This document shows positions 35,985 through 49,260 of a stretch of 64,000 nucleotides of DNA, piece after piece. Both the position numbers and the translations under genes were made by a program. Under the pieces are notes generated by a model. It searched no databases. It was not told where the DNA came from and was given only the letters and a program-made list of their open reading frames with translations. The DNA is from Onthophagus taurus (lineage: Eukaryota > Arthropoda > Insecta > Coleoptera > Scarabaeidae): the NCBI RefSeq assembly GCF_036711975.1, contig NC_091966.1:35223501-35287500 (forward strand), read 5' to 3'. The number at the start of each line of letters is the position of its first letter. Position 1 is the stretch's first letter.

Positions 35985-38034
35985 TTATAATTGAATTTTA
36001 TTATACTCATTATCTTTATCGGTTAATTTAACAATTTCTTCCACTGGAAAATACATTTCTGTTTTAGGCAATAAAAATTGCATAAAAGGAGTGATACAAT
36101 CCTTATCAACAATAGTGTTTCTCTTCTTAAAAAGAAAACTGATCACAACACTTAAAACTACGACAATTAGGAATCCCATTAATGTATAATAATTGGGCGA
36201 AAGTCTAAATAAAAAGAATCCATCGTCTTTTACAAAAACGTGTGCAGTTGTATTTAAAGCACTCAAAGTTCCATTTAACGGACAACCATCTGTCGATATT
36301 GGTAAAAGTGAATAAGGATGGGTTGTTCGATAAATATGTGTACCAACAACAATCCAAGACATTACTACTAAAGAAACTATTCCTCCTATAAGAGCACCCT
36401 AAAAATTATATTAACGAATAAATTCTTACTCAAAAAGGTTGTTTTAATTAACTTACTATTGAGTTTACCATTGGAACCATCATTCCAACGGTGAAGATTC
36501 CTAAAATTGGACCTCCAGCAACACCAAAAACACTTAAAACAAGAGGTAACACATTTCCAAGTTGTTCAACGGCGTAAACTAAAGCTGTGCATATAACACC
36601 AATTGCAGCTACAATTAATTTTAGTAATAGACTAGTTTTTTTATCCGAGATATTAGCACCGAGAAATGGTTTCAGGAAATCTTCATAAATTGTAGCTCCC
36701 AAACAGTTCATTCCAGCTGATAATGTGCTAAATTAAAATTAATAAAATATAATTAATTACGAATTCAAATTAAACTTAATTACCTTAGAGCTGCGCTTAA
36801 GATTCCTGCTATAAATAACCCAGCAAGTCCTGGTATGTTCTTAGAAACGTCCATTACAAAATAAGGAACCATTTGGTCACGTTTTTGAATTTTGTTAGAT
36901 GCTAAAGGATCACAATCGAAATATTTTGCGTACATCGTTAAACCAGTAAAGAAAACGAAAAATAAAAGGATGCTTAACGTTATCCAAGATGTCAATAAAG
37001 CTCTAATAATAATAATTGAAAAATTAAAAAAATATTAATATTTTTAAATAAAAGAATTACTTTTTGACTTCTTTGTAGGAAGAAAGCGACATGCATTTTT
37101 GAATCGTTCCTTGATTTAAAGAAACCACGGTGAACCAAACGAAAAGGAATCCAACCGCTCCACTCCAAAAACTATCTTTTATGGTAGGATCTAATTCGAA
37201 ACTAAAAAAATAATTTGAAACTATTTGTAAAATAAAAATTATGCGTTATTACGTTAAATCTAATCTTCCATTATCTGAAGCTAATTTCCAAAGGTTTTCA
37301 ATTCCACCAGCATGGATTGTTCCAACGACTACAACAACCAACATCGAACCGATCATAAAGAAAAATTGTAAAGCATCCGTCCACACGACGGCTTTAAGTC
37401 CACCCAAAGTTGTGTAAAAGATACATATTCCACATAAAATTGGACTTAAAACTCCAGCAGCAATTCCAGTAACTAAAAAAAATATTTAAAATAATTTACT
37501 ACATTTTTGAATTTGATGTTTTACCTTGAGAGAGTGCTAAAGATGGTACATAAATAACTAATGGTAGATACAAAGCCATATAAATAGTGTATAATACAGA
37601 AGCGAGAATCCTCATGCTTTTATCGAATCTTAATTGAAAATATTCGTACATACTTGTTACTTGTAATTGATAAAATACGGGTAAAAATATGAAATATGTA
37701 GAACCGAATATTATTGCCATTTCAAAAGTAACTAAAGCAGTTGATATTCCAAAACTATATATTTCCGTGGGAAACGTCAAAAGAGGTACTCCAGACACAC
37801 AACTAAATTAAATCAATACATTATATATTTCTTTTGAAGATATATTAAAAAATAATCTTACCTTGACACTAATGATAAAGAAATTGGCCAAACGTTCATG
37901 TTTTTACCCCCAAGAAGATATTCTTTCGCTGAAGTTTGTTTTTGGAAAAATCCATAATAAATTCCGATTATGGTGCTTATTAAAAGCATTAAAATAAATA
38001 ATGTGTAATCCAACCATGAGAATAATAAAGACAT
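35985..38034 (-). CDS. Copy 7: SLC5/SSF sodium-coupled solute transporter
   Basis: Seven exons: 38034-37862, 37802-37525, 37472-37253, 37201-37061, 37002-36784, 36727-36457 and 36398-35985, 571 aa. Start is MSLLFSWLDYTLFIL; signatures are SGVPLLTFPTEIYSFG, LKAVVWTDALQFFF, TIQKCMSLSSYKEVKK, GLFIAGILSAALR, IYEDFLKPF and TVGMMVPMVNS. All junctions are GT-AG in conserved phase and no break was seen. The C-terminal exon is one piece; copies 2-5 have an intron there. It converges on copy 6, and the homology extends about 400 bp upstream of both starts, so the pair arose by inverted duplication. The role (Na+-coupled uptake of small organic solutes at the plasma membrane) is inferred from the family. 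Confidence 0.92.
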
Positions 38035-38429
38035 TTTTAAGTTAAGACGATATAAATACTAGAGGAAACGAGCGGTGCATAGGAAGTACTACAAAAGGAA
38101 GTTATCGATAAGCCTCAATATATAAAATAAACCGGAATGTAAAAAATGGAAGGTTAAAAAAAACATAGAATTTAGACAGCATGTTATGAAAAAAATAAGA
38201 ACGAAATTTTAATTTATGTGATCGTTTATTACAAACAATACCCTCAATGATGTAGAATAAGTTAAAAAATTCTTGATATGACAAACAATCAGGTGAAAGA
38301 AATGTTTAATGTTTATTGAAGGTTATCGAAGGTATTTTTGTAATTTTCCTTGTTTTTAGGAAAATATTTTCCGGAAGGTCAGACGTCATTTGATTTATTT
38401 GAAGTTTATAATTCTTGAAAGTAATTGTT

Positions 38430-39110
38430 TTTTTCAAAGTCTGGAACAATACGTCGTATGTTATTGAGAGAATCAAGTTGTAAGACCACTTTGCAAATAA
38501 AACCGTTTAAGCTCTAGACAAACATAGTGAAAATCGATGCAATTTGGTACGGAGATAGAATGGACCAAAATGAGATTTACATCTTTTTATGTATGTGCGG
38601 TAAAAGCCCCTGCGGCGAGTATTGGATTTTGAGAATGAAAACTATGGAAATGTGGTTAAAAGAGGTAAAGTATATCTAGTTTTTAGAAATAATTTGAAAA
38701 TTCCCAATCGGTTTTGACTGGGTGTCTTAAATAGTAAAGATGGAGTGAAGTCGTTATCAAGTCTCGAGTAAAAACTATATTTAATAATACATGTGTTGAA
38801 TTTTTTGATACAGAATTATTTTCAATTTCGAGAAGTATAACGAGTTATATTCACGTGTTTGCTTTAAACATGCACAAATTCATAGAATTATAAAATATTA
38901 TCATAAATTTACCGAGAAAATTTATGAAATTATTGAAGTCAATTACTAATAGCTAGGTATGGTGGAATTTAATTCTTTGTGCATAATGTTAGTGTAATAT
39001 TTTACCCGTTAAGTGATATTGAATATTTATGGGTGAGTGCAAAATCTGTAAATGTTGGTAATTCTGTAAATTTGGGAGTAAATAAAAATTCTCGAAACAA
39101 ACAATGGTAT
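38430..39110. other. Spacer beyond the inverted-duplication breakpoint, no gene seen
   Basis: Homology with the copy 6 side ends near 38423. What follows has stops in all frames and no recognisable motif. Confidence 0.35.
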
Positions 39111-39760
39111 ACAAAACACCAGAAGAGAAGAACGCAGAAATTAGAAACATAAAATGGAAATTTTGGGTTGGATATACCTTCGAAGTCGAACATGACTTAT
39201 ATGGACTGCAAAAGAAAGTATGGGGAATGATAACAAGAAGGAAACTCGAAGCAGTGGAGTATATACAAATACAACAAATCTGAGTCCTGTTGGAAAACTT
39301 ACTTTAAGTAATTGTACGCGGATGCCCCCAAAAAGAAGAACGAAGAAGACGATAAGGATAAATATCGAAGAACTGCCAGAGATACCATATGAAAAGTGTG
39401 CTGTCCAAGCATTTTTCTGGAAGAATACTCCCCGAACTTTTATCGAATTTCTTCTTTTATGTGCACACATAACGTGTGTACTGTAGATTAAGTGTATGAA
39501 TAAAAGGGCAAAAGTACGATATACAAAACCTGTGTTAGACCCAGAAAAGTATTTTCTGAACAACAAAAATGAAGATATTCAGAAACATTTCAGAGATATA
39601 TATATCACAGGTATAAGACGTGAATGTAAGATGGTAGACATAATTAGATGGGGACGTAAACGTATAAGACCTTGGAATGATCACGTGGGGACTTCGTGGA
39701 AGATCTCCAAAGAGATGGATAGAATCATAGACACCAACATCTGAAGAGAACTGATGAGTT
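39110..39760 (+). mobile_element. Non-LTR retrotransposon-like fragments
   Basis: Plus-strand frames include EEKNAEIRNIKWKFWV near 39125, LQKKVWGMI near 39210 and MVDIIRWGRKRIRPWNDHVG near 39630-39690. The spacing and sense resemble a degraded endonuclease/RT polyprotein, but no diagnostic core motif is left, so the assignment is tentative. Confidence 0.35.
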
Positions 39761-39859
39761 GGAAATTACAGGCCCTAGACCTACAATATGTGGAAGAAAA
39801 ATGCACGTCTGAAACACATGGCAAAAAACTTTAACAGGCTCGAAACGTCGAAAGTACGG

Positions 39860-40830
39860 TGAATGCAAAGATCTTAAGCAATAGATTGGTTCTGTCTAAT
39901 TTGAATTGTTATATCTCTTGTAGTTCTTTTCATCAGCCTCAAATAAATATCGCATTCAAAAAATGCAAAATTCTTACGTGCGTTCCAAGATCTTGTGTGT
40001 GTCGAGGCATCTTAGATTGTTCAAACATTAACTGTTTTGTTTCGAATGGTTAGTGTATAAGAAAATTATTACACGTTATTTTTATGATAAAATAAGGTTC
40101 CGTAGGAATATCGCACTAATTTAAAGAAAAAAATTATTTTGCTATCATAAAATAATTAAACTATTAAAATAGTAATACAAGAAATTAATCACTTATGGTA
40201 ATGTTGAAGGAATGTGTAGTTCTTTGGTGGATCTGTCATGTATTTGTTTTTATCTGCCAGGGTTTTTAATTTTCTTTTTTTAATGTCATGCGAACTTCTC
40301 GAAGCTGAGGGCATTATTGTAGATTATCGAAAACTTCTCTAATTTCCTTGTTTAATTAGAAATAAATCAATATCGTTCTGCATAAAAATTGCATGTAACA
40401 GTGCATCAGATTTGCTTTAAGAATTCATAACGTTTTTATACAGTTCTTAATAAATTTGTATTAATTCTTGGAAATCTGCCTTAAATATGCATTTTACATT
40501 GAGTTAATACATGCATTAAGCCTCCATCCAGTTTGATTTTTAATTTAAATCATCCCGGCATTACATATAGAGCTCTATTATATAAAGTCTACATCAACAA
40601 GTCTCTACAGAATTAAGTATTACTGAAGTATACATCATATCAAAGTTGAGTATACATAAAAACTGCACTTAACAGTATGATCAAGCAGTGTAATAAAGTT
40701 TCATGCAATCTTCATACAGTATTCATCAAATTTGCATTAATTTTTGAAAGTCAACCTCAAGTATCCATGATATGTTTTATGATAATAGACCCTAGACAAA
40801 ACATAATTTGCAAATATTGTGATTCAAAGT
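39860..40830. repeat. AT-rich spacer with a diverged tandem repeat
   Basis: Two stretches near 40380-40500 and 40640-40760 share the order CATAAAAACTGCA-like, AACAGT, CATACAGT..TT and TTTGCATTAAT, suggesting an old repeat of about 260 bp. No gene seen. Confidence 0.35.
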
Positions 40831-40838
40831 GTTATGTA

Positions 40839-42086
40839 CAGGTTGGTTCAAATTCGATGTCCGAATAGGATATCTCGGAAACTATAAGAGTTAGAAAAAA
40901 AGTAGCTTACATATGTCATGATCTCGTTTTTCGAGAAACTGCTAATGCCAAAAACTTCAAAGCGGTATCGTCTTTTGTTTTTCCCCTAGACGCCAAAATT
41001 GAAAATGTAAAACCAGCAAGTGCAATTATCTTGGTTATTATTATAGGTGGAGTATTATAGCTAAGATAATGCCTTAGTTATCGACACTTTTTTACAGAGA
41101 ATTTGATGACGTAATTAAAAAAAATTTTTCGGTTTTAGATTTTGAGATATTATGACAATTTTCGTTTTTTTAAATGGAAACAACCACTTATTATTCGCTT
41201 ATTAAATTCGTTTTTTTTTCTGATTACTAAAATATGGGGTTAGATAGGTCTATTTCTTATTGTTTTAGAATAAAGCTAAAAATAAAGTTTTTTTTAGTGT
41301 CGTCAAAGAAATTAAATTTACAGTTTCCTGTAAATAACGGTACTATAACTAAAAATTATTCTACTAAAAATTTATGTAAAATTTACTTTATTTTCTAATA
41401 TGTAACATTCTAACATGTTAAACATTTCGTAATGTTCGTAATCCATCTTAAAAACAGGATTTTGAATTTGACACTTTTTTTGACAAATTTTTGAATACAA
41501 ACAAATGTTGCTATGTTTATTTAAATTCAAAAAAAATATATATGAGCGCCATCTATCAATAATTTATTACGCCATTTAATAATAATATTAAATATTAATA
41601 AAAAATGTGAAATAATGCAATCTATTCCAACTTTTCTGTAAAACAAATATAAATTAAATAGTTTAACAAATGTATTTGTTTCAAATATCAGAAATATGTT
41701 TTTTTAACTTTTAATTATAATTTACAGGAAACTGTAAATTTAATTTCTTTGATGACACTAAACAAAAGTTTATTTTTAGCTTTATTCTAAAACTATAAGA
41801 AATAGACCTGTCAAACTTTATATTTTTGAAATCAGAAAAAAATAGCGAATTTAATAAGCGAATAATCAGTGATTGTTTCTATTTAAAAAAACGAAAATTG
41901 TCATGATATCTCAAAATCTAAAACCGAAATTTTTTTTTGACTACGTCGTTAAATTCTCTGTAAGAAAGTGTCTATATAATGTCTTAGTTATAATACTCCA
42001 CCTATAATAATAATCAAGATAATTGCACTTGTTGACATATAAGCTACTTTTTTTCTAACTCTTATAGTTTCCGAGTTAGCCTATTC
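40839..42086. mobile_element. Foldback element 1 (long terminal inverted repeats)
   Basis: It begins CAGGTTGGTTCAAATTCGAT after TA, and its end is an inverted copy reading CTAACTCTTATAGTTTCC, then CCTATTC, cut off at 42086. Arms of roughly 500 nt each (inner boundary around TTTACAGTTTCCTGTAAAT) flank a centre of about 350-400 nt. No transposase frame. A second, short piece of the same left end occurs at 42093-42126. Confidence 0.82.
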
Positions 42087-42205
42087 CCGGGTACAGGATG
42101 GTTCAAATTCGATGTCCGAATAGGCTACATGTGCCATTTTCCTTTACTCTGCGAATGTGAAAATTTTAACAGAATAGCTAACGATGAGTCAATAAGGGAG
42201 TTGTA

Positions 42206-43610
42206 CAGGGTGGTTCAAATTCGATGACCGAATAGGCTATCTCCGAAACTATAAGAGTTAGAAAAAAAGTAGCTTACATGTCATGATCTAGTTTTTCGAG
42301 AAACTGCTAATGCCGAAAACCTCATAGCGCTATCGTCTTTTGTTTTTCCCCTAGAGGCCAAAATTGAAAATATCGTAAAACCAATAAGTGCAATTATCTT
42401 GGTTATTATTATAGGTGGAGTATTATAACTACGACATTATATGGACACTTTTTTACAGAGAATTTCATGACATAGTCAAAAAAAAATTTTCGGTTTTAGA
42501 TTTTGAGATATCATGACAATTTTCGTTTTTTTAAATGGAAATAACCACTAATTATTCGCTTATTAAATTCGTTATTTTTTTATGATTACAAAAATATAGG
42601 GTTCGACAGGTCTATTTCTTATTGTTTTAGAATAAAGCTAAAAATAAACTTTTTTTATACAATTTCCATCTAGTGTCGTCGAGGAAATTAAATTTACAGT
42701 TTCCTGTAAGTTACAGGGCGGTAGGTAAAATCTAAAAAGTGAACAATTAAATACGAAGATTACTTCTGGTATTTAAAAACAAATAATTTTTTAATATGTA
42801 ACATTCTAACATGTCAATCTTTTCAAAATTTTCGTAATTGATCTTAAAAACAGGATTTTTAAAGTGACACTTCAGAAAATTTTTGAATACAAACAAATGT
42901 TGCTATGTTTATTTGAATTAAAAAAAAAACATATGAGCGCCATCTATCTATAATTTATTAAGAAATTTAAAAATAATATTAAATCGTAATAAAAAATGGG
43001 AAATAATGCAATCTATTCCAACTTTTGTATAAAACATATATAAATTAAACTGTTCAACAAATATATTTGTTTCAAATATCAGAAATATGTTTTTTTAATT
43101 TTTGGTTATAGAACCGTAATTTACAGGAAACTGTAAATTTAATTTCTTCGACGACACTAAAAGAAAAGTTTATTTTTAGTTTTATTCTAAAACAATAAGA
43201 AATAGACCTCTCAAACCCTATATTTTTGTAATCAGAAAAAAATAACGAATTTATTAAGCGAATAATCAGTGGTTGTTTCCATTTAAAAAAACGAAAATTG
43301 TGATAATATCTCAAAATCCAAAACCGACAAAATTTTTTTGACTACGTCATCAAATTCTCTGTAAAAAAGTGTCCAGATAATGTCTTAGTTATAATACTCC
43401 ACCTATAATAATAACCAAGATAATACATTTGCGGGTTTTACGATATTTTCAATTTTGGCCTCTAGGGGAAAAACAAAAGACGATAGCGCTATGAGGTTTT
43501 CGGCATTAGCAGTTTCTCGAAAAACGAGATCATGACACGTCAGCTATTTTTCTTCTAACTCTTATAGTTTTCGAGTTAGCCTATTCGGACATCGAATTTG
43601 AACCACCCTG
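42206..43610. mobile_element. Foldback element 2 (complete, 1405 bp, TA flanks)
   Basis: The left end CAGGGTGGTTCAAATTCGAT and right end ATCGAATTTGAACCACCCTG are exact inverted copies. TA lies directly outside both ends. Arms run about 42206-42715 and 43110-43610 and are near-complementary; the centre holds GAGCGCCATCTATC, also in element 1. No coding capacity, so it must be mobilised in trans. TA duplication fits a Tc1/mariner-type enzyme; that is inference. Confidence 0.87.
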
Positions 43611-43614
43611 TACA

Positions 43615-44150
43615 TTCGATGGTTTCGGATTTATGACGCCAGAAGAATAATTAAATTTTGTATCCTTCCAGTATTTGTGCATTTTCGAAGAATGTTATTT
43701 CTAATAGTTATTTCTGTCATTTTGGAAGAAGCAGTAGAATGTTCAAAAGAACAAACTCGCTGTCGCCTTGTTTTGCTAATACTGTTGTGAGTTATAGTTT
43801 ATTTCATTATCTAGAATCCCATGAATTCTTGTCGCCTATAATCATTGTTTTCATCTGTTCCTTTCCTGATATATTAAATTGTCGTAAGCCAGATAGAGTA
43901 CGCATAGCTTTTTAACTTCGAGAATAAACCTTTTCAGAATAACACCATATAATTCAATTAGATCGATTTGTATTTTGTAATAAAACTATAATTTTTTGTA
44001 AAGCCACACAAAATGAATTTAAGATGAGGGTAATATAGATACAAAAGAATTTACACAAAATATTTTATTAAAATAAAAAAGTCGTCTTAAAATTAACCTA
44101 CATTAATTAATAGAAAATATCATGAATAATAACTTCTAGCGTATGTGAAA
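43615..44150. other. 3' flank of copy 8
   Basis: No gene. The last part (about 44010-44157) is the sequence that also occurs upstream of copy 3 at 14639-14770. Confidence 0.5.
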
Positions 44151-44157
44151 ATGATGT

Positions 44158-47100
44158 TTAGGATCTTTCCATAACAATAGTTAATGCTTTGTCGACGTCA
44201 TGATACGAATTTTCGTTGTCTTTACCTGATAAAAGAAAATGAGCGACCGGACTTATATAATCCTTATTTACCACCGTCTCCTTGTCTTTCGTAAAATAAC
44301 TCACTATGACACTAACAACAATAACAATCATTACCGCTATCATTGAATAATAATTATGTGATATTGTATAAAGAAAAAAGCCATCTTCACTTTCTTGATC
44401 GGGTACGCTTTGAGTCAATTTTGTTATTGTATTATTAATGCAAGAATTTGTTGAAAGTGGTAATGGAATATAAGGATATTTACTTCTATGGATGTACCCT
44501 CCGATTGTAATCCACGCCATTATTATTAGTGATGCCGTACCACCGCAGAGTGCCCCCTAAAAAAATTTACTCATTTTCTGTGAGATATAAAAATGGAATA
44601 AAAACCTTTGAATTAACCATTGGTATTAACATTCCAATCGTAAAAAGACCCAATAAAGGTGCTCCTGCAACACTCATAAAACTGATAACTAAAGGAAATA
44701 AGCTTCCTAAATGTTCAACTGCGAAAACTAATGCGGTTGAAATTAGTCCAATAAATAATACCAACAATTTCAATATAAAACTTTCTTTTCTTTCTGAAAT
44801 ATCTTTTTTCATAAATGGTTTTATGAAATCTTCATACATTGTTGCCGCTAAACAGTTCATTGCAGCTGATAGTGTACTGAAAAAAAAATTATTTCAGAAT
44901 TTTTCACTAAACCAAAGCCATGAAATTTAAATTTAAACTAACATAGTAATGAATCTTGCTATTATGGATTAACTGGGATTAGATATTGAATAAAGAATTA
45001 CAATTAAAAGATTATCCAACAAAAAATGTATCACTCTATGCTTTTGTACTATTTTGATATGTTTGAATTTCCAATAATTTTTGTAAAAATTTCTCGGTAT
45101 ACAATTGCAGCATTCATAGTTTGCATACTTGTTATTATGATAAATATATTTGTGTACTCATACAATTTTCTTTTCGTTTCTGACGTTTGTATTATCGTAT
45201 TATTAATGACAACTTTCTCTTACATTATATTTTCCAAGATGTTTCTGTAATTTTATTTCAATCTTTATATTCTCGCATTATTTTCTGGTAAGCTATCTTG
45301 AAATAGAAAAGATCCATAGGGTTTTCGGGTTAGCATGTGTCCAAACAAAGCTTGAGATGGAGTCAATCTAGTACTTGTAATGCTCTTCTTATAAGTTATA
45401 ATAACGGCTCTTATTTTTTATTTATCGTAATAATTTAGGTCTCCTCATCTATGCAACGTATGTAACTTCGTATATATTTCCTTGCGATTTCAGTTTCTTT
45501 ATTGTTGTAACGTGCAATTTATGTCGTTGATTTTAATTAGTTTTTTAATCATTTTGTTATCAAATTCTGTTCATGTGTCTGCGCATATTTCACTTTACTA
45601 TTCCATTACATAACTAGTTAGACATGAAGTAGGACTTCAGTATGCCTCTAAATATCTTCTCTTTTGAATCTTATAATTCTCTATTTCAGTTACAGAATGT
45701 TCTGGGATCTCTATATCAATCAGTTGTTGAAGTTTTATCTCCATTCTTAATTTTTAATTAAAAGATCTAATTTGGAAATACGTAATACTGTTTTTCGTCT
45801 GTTAAATCCATGACATAATGAATTGTCTGTTCTCCTAGCTGGTTTCACTTCTTCATCCTTTAATTTACCATCATGTTTTAGTACCATTATAGTCATATTT
45901 TCTGATTATTGCTTCCAGCACCAAATTGAATGGTGTAATCAACAGCGCATCATTCGCGTCATTTCTCTCTGTAAGAACATTTCTTTGGTCATCATTACAT
46001 GTATTTATTTTAGGCCTAAAAACTGTCGTACTTTTTTTTTCAGCTTCCTATAGAAACCTACACTCTTGTTTTTGTTGTGATAATCTGCCATTTGTTGTAT
46101 TTTTCTGTTAAAATCCTCTCTCTTCTTCCTTCTACATATTCTAGACACCGTTCTTTTTTGGTTATAATTGTTTCTATTTACCACTATTCATTCCTTAGTT
46201 TTCTGTATTTCACAGTACTACTTGCTGTCTCAATGATTGAATTTTTTATGCACGACCGTTCTTTATCTACGTCCTCCGTGCGATCTGATGTTCTGGATGG
46301 AAGCACCCCCAATCTTACAGACTAATACACGGTTTATTTCATTGATCTCGTTTGTTACCGGTATCTGCCACTTTGCTTTGTATATATTTTCCGTGGGAAA
46401 CAAGTATTCTTGACTAAGTTACTACTTGAGACAAATTTAGCAACTCTGAATCTTACTTACTTACTACCTGTCTCTTAGTGGAAGCTGGATTTGTAAAACA
46501 GTTCCATCTGCAAGGTTAAATATTAAAAGTTTAAACCAAAATTTTCCCACATACGGTTTGTAGCTCATTATAGAAGCTTTCTGCAACATCTTTCGCTGTC
46601 TCAGTTGGAGCATGCATATTGATTGAAGATGTGTTGTGGAGTTACTCTTTTATTCTTTTAACGTATAGTTTATTAGATATTGGATGGAATCCCAAAATTG
46701 ATCCACGAATTCTTTCGGTTATTATAAATCGAACCCGCATTCTCCTTGTCTGTCTTCGTTTCTAGAGAAATACAGCAAGTAATCTCTTTTATTTATGATA
46801 CCCTTACTTTTCAATCTAATCTCCTAAATTGCTATAACAGCAATCACATATCTCTTGGACCTTCGGCTATGTTAATCATAGAACATGATTCGGACGTTCT
46901 AGATTCCAATCTGGAACGCAATCTTGCATTAATCGTTGCTTAGGTCGGTTCTGAAAAGAGCTTTGAGCTATTGATAACCATTTTTGAGCTACTCTTTCTA
47001 CGCTTTCTACGTCTAAAAAGATATCTTAGAGTGCAATTAATTTATAAGGGTGAATAGAAAGGAACAAAATTGTTGGTTTGTCAAAAATTAATGTTGAGTT

Positions 47101-48695
47101 AAAACTCAATATAATAAATCTTGTCTAAGACATCGTCGAATTGCTTATCACCAATGTTGTGCACAAAATTCTTTCTAATTTTGGTCATGATGTTAAGATT
47201 TTAATAGCATAAACCAGCTATTTCACTTTACCTTTTAGTTTGGTTTAAAACATCATAAGTAGTATAGAACTTAATATTTTGCAATTTGAAATAGGATTTA
47301 TTACTGGGATCACTAAATCAGGAGACAGTTTGAAAACATTCAAACATAACTAATAACTTAAAATAATTAATGACGAAAAGCTTTGAATGGCTCAGTTTAG
47401 AACTAAGTATTCAAATACTGATATAATAGAGAATGCTTGCTAACACCGTAAAAGTAATTTTCCTGGTTCAATTTAGACTAACACTTAATAATAATCACCT
47501 TAAGCCAGCACTTAAAATTCCCGAAACGAATAATCCTGGCAATCCAGGAATGTTTCTTCCAACATCCATTATGTAATAAGGTAACAATTGATCAGGTTTC
47601 TTTATTTTTCCACTTTTTAGCGGATCGCAATCGTAATACCTTCCAAACATAGTCATTCCACATATACATATAAACGCGACTAAAACCGTCATACCAGTGC
47701 CAAAAATAATTAGCGCCTGTTTAACTTTTTTAAACGTGGATAATGATAAACATTTTTGTATCGTGCTTTGATTGATACAAATTAAACTGCAAATGAAAAA
47801 TAAATTTCCTATACTGCTGTTCCAAAATGTTGTTCTTAATCTTGGATCAAGATCAAAGCTGAAAATTAATATTTATCTCAGTAAGCTTTTTGCGTTTTAT
47901 GATTAGTAATTTACTCGAAATCCAAGCGGTTTGTTTCGTATAACGTTTTCATAATAAAAGGTAATCCACCGGCTGCAATTATTCCAACGATAGCGATAAT
48001 CATCATTGAGCCGATCATCACAACAAATTGTAATGAATCCGTCCAAACAACAGCTTTCATTCCACCCAAAGTAGTGTAAAAAATACAAACACCGCAAGTT
48101 ATCGGTGTTATTAAATAAATATTAATTCCTGTAACTGATAAAAAAATACAGAAAAAAAAAATATTAAAAATTTTTTGTGTTACCTTGAGCTAACGCAAGA
48201 GCTGGTACGAAAATAACAACAGGGAGATAAAGAAGCATGTAAATAGTATAAAAAATCGATGCTAATATCCTGATTTTATTGTCAAATCTTAGTTTTAAAT
48301 ATTCGTAGGTACTGGTTAATTGGAGTTTATAAAACACCGGGATATAAAAGTAATATGTGAATAGTGTCGCTATTATTACCAAAAAAATTCCCAAAATAAA
48401 TTGGATACCGAAGTAATAAATTTCAACAGGAAATACTACTAAAGGAAGTCCAGACATTGTACTAAAACAATTTAAATGAAAAATTATTTCAATTTAATGA
48501 TTAATTACTAAAAAATATTTACCTGGATATTAATGATAGAGCTATAGGCCACACTGCCATTTTTTTACCTCCTAGTAAATACTCTTTAGCTGAAGATTGT
48601 GATTTAAAAAATCCATAATAAACTCCAATTACTGCACTGAGTATTAACATTAAAATAAGCAAGGAATAGTCAACCCAAGAAAAGTAGATATCCAT
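44158..48695 (-). CDS. Copy 8: SLC5/SSF sodium-coupled solute transporter
   Basis: Six exons: 48695-48523, 48461-48184, 48134-47915, 47858-47499, 44876-44606 and 44556-44158, 566 aa. Start is MDIYFSWVDYSLLIL; signatures are SGLPLVVFPVEIYYFG, MKAVVWTDSLQFVV, TIQKCLSLSTFKKVK, GLFVSGILSAGLR, MYEDFIKPF and TIGMLIPMVNS. The exon 47858-47499 is 360 nt, exactly the sum of the separate 141- and 219-nt exons of other copies, so one intron has been lost. The 2.6-kb intron 44877-47498 contains a degraded minus-strand non-LTR element. No stop or frameshift. The C terminus ends ALTIVMERS and is the parent-like version of the orphan remnant at 14639-14900. Function inferred from the family. Confidence 0.92.
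45500..46960 (-). mobile_element. Non-LTR retrotransposon remnant (endonuclease region) in an intron of copy 8
   Basis: The minus strand reads ILGFHPISNKLYVKRIK near 46690, then NTSSINMHAPTETAKDVAES near 46600, the early block of an APE-type endonuclease (cf. INxHAPTE). Further on, INEINRVLVCKIGGASIQNI occurs at about 46300-46370, where such elements have the RSRRGAD-type end of the domain. Stops and frameshifts throughout. Limits are approximate. Confidence 0.62.
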
Positions 48696-48699
48696 TATT

Positions 48700-49010
48700 T
48701 AAGTTTTGTATTACACTCAAAAATAATAAAGCCAACTAAAAATTTAATGGCTCGTGCGAAGTATAATATAAAAACTTATTGGCATTTATATTATTATAAC
48801 AATGTTGAAAATTTATTGAAAGGATTTGAAAAAGGTGTCACGTTCATCAACTTTTATTTATTGTTAAAAAATAAACCGTTTCTAATAAAGCCGCAGAATT
48901 TTAAAAATTATATTTTTTTAAAACGTTAAATATTCTTTCAGGTTAAAATATTCTTTTTGTTAACACATTTATACTATTATGTCATTATTGTATTTATAGT
49001 TGAGTATTAT
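48700..49010. other. 5' flank of copy 8
   Basis: AT-rich, no recognised promoter motif; the short frame at 48747-48929 has no motif. Confidence 0.35.
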
Positions 49011-49014
49011 TGGG

Positions 49015-49260
49015 TTGATAATCATTAATTAACTTAATAATTTCTGCAATGGGAAAATTCCGTTTAATTTTAGGTAACAAAAAATGCATAAACGATGTGA
49101 TACAATATTTGCTTTGTGGTAAGAAAACTAATCACAAGACTTAAATTAAAAATCATTAAAATATAATATAGCTTAATTTTAAATAAAAATACTCAATCAT
49201 CTTCAACAAACTTATTTTTAGTTATGTTTAAAAAATAAATTGATGTAAGTAAAAGTGAAT
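49015..49260 (-). pseudogene. C-terminal exon remnant of a copy 7-like transporter
   Basis: It aligns with the last exon of copy 7 on the minus strand: the AATTTCT..ACTGG-type block, AATTGCATAAA..GTGATACAAT, AAGAAAACT..TCACAA and the ATCATCTT block (cf. 36010-36240). Several deletions destroy the frame. No upstream exons of this copy are found next to it. Confidence 0.65.

Noticed and set aside
38049-38058. TATAAA-like string near the start of copy 7
   Set aside because: It reads TTTATA in the gene's direction and lies only about 17 nt from the ATG, too close to act as a TATA box.
39141-39566. 141-codon minus-strand frame
   Set aside because: Phe/Leu/Ser-rich shadow of plus-strand retroelement-like sequence, without motifs.
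44529-44930. 133-codon plus-strand frame
   Set aside because: It is the antisense shadow of the sixth exon of copy 8.
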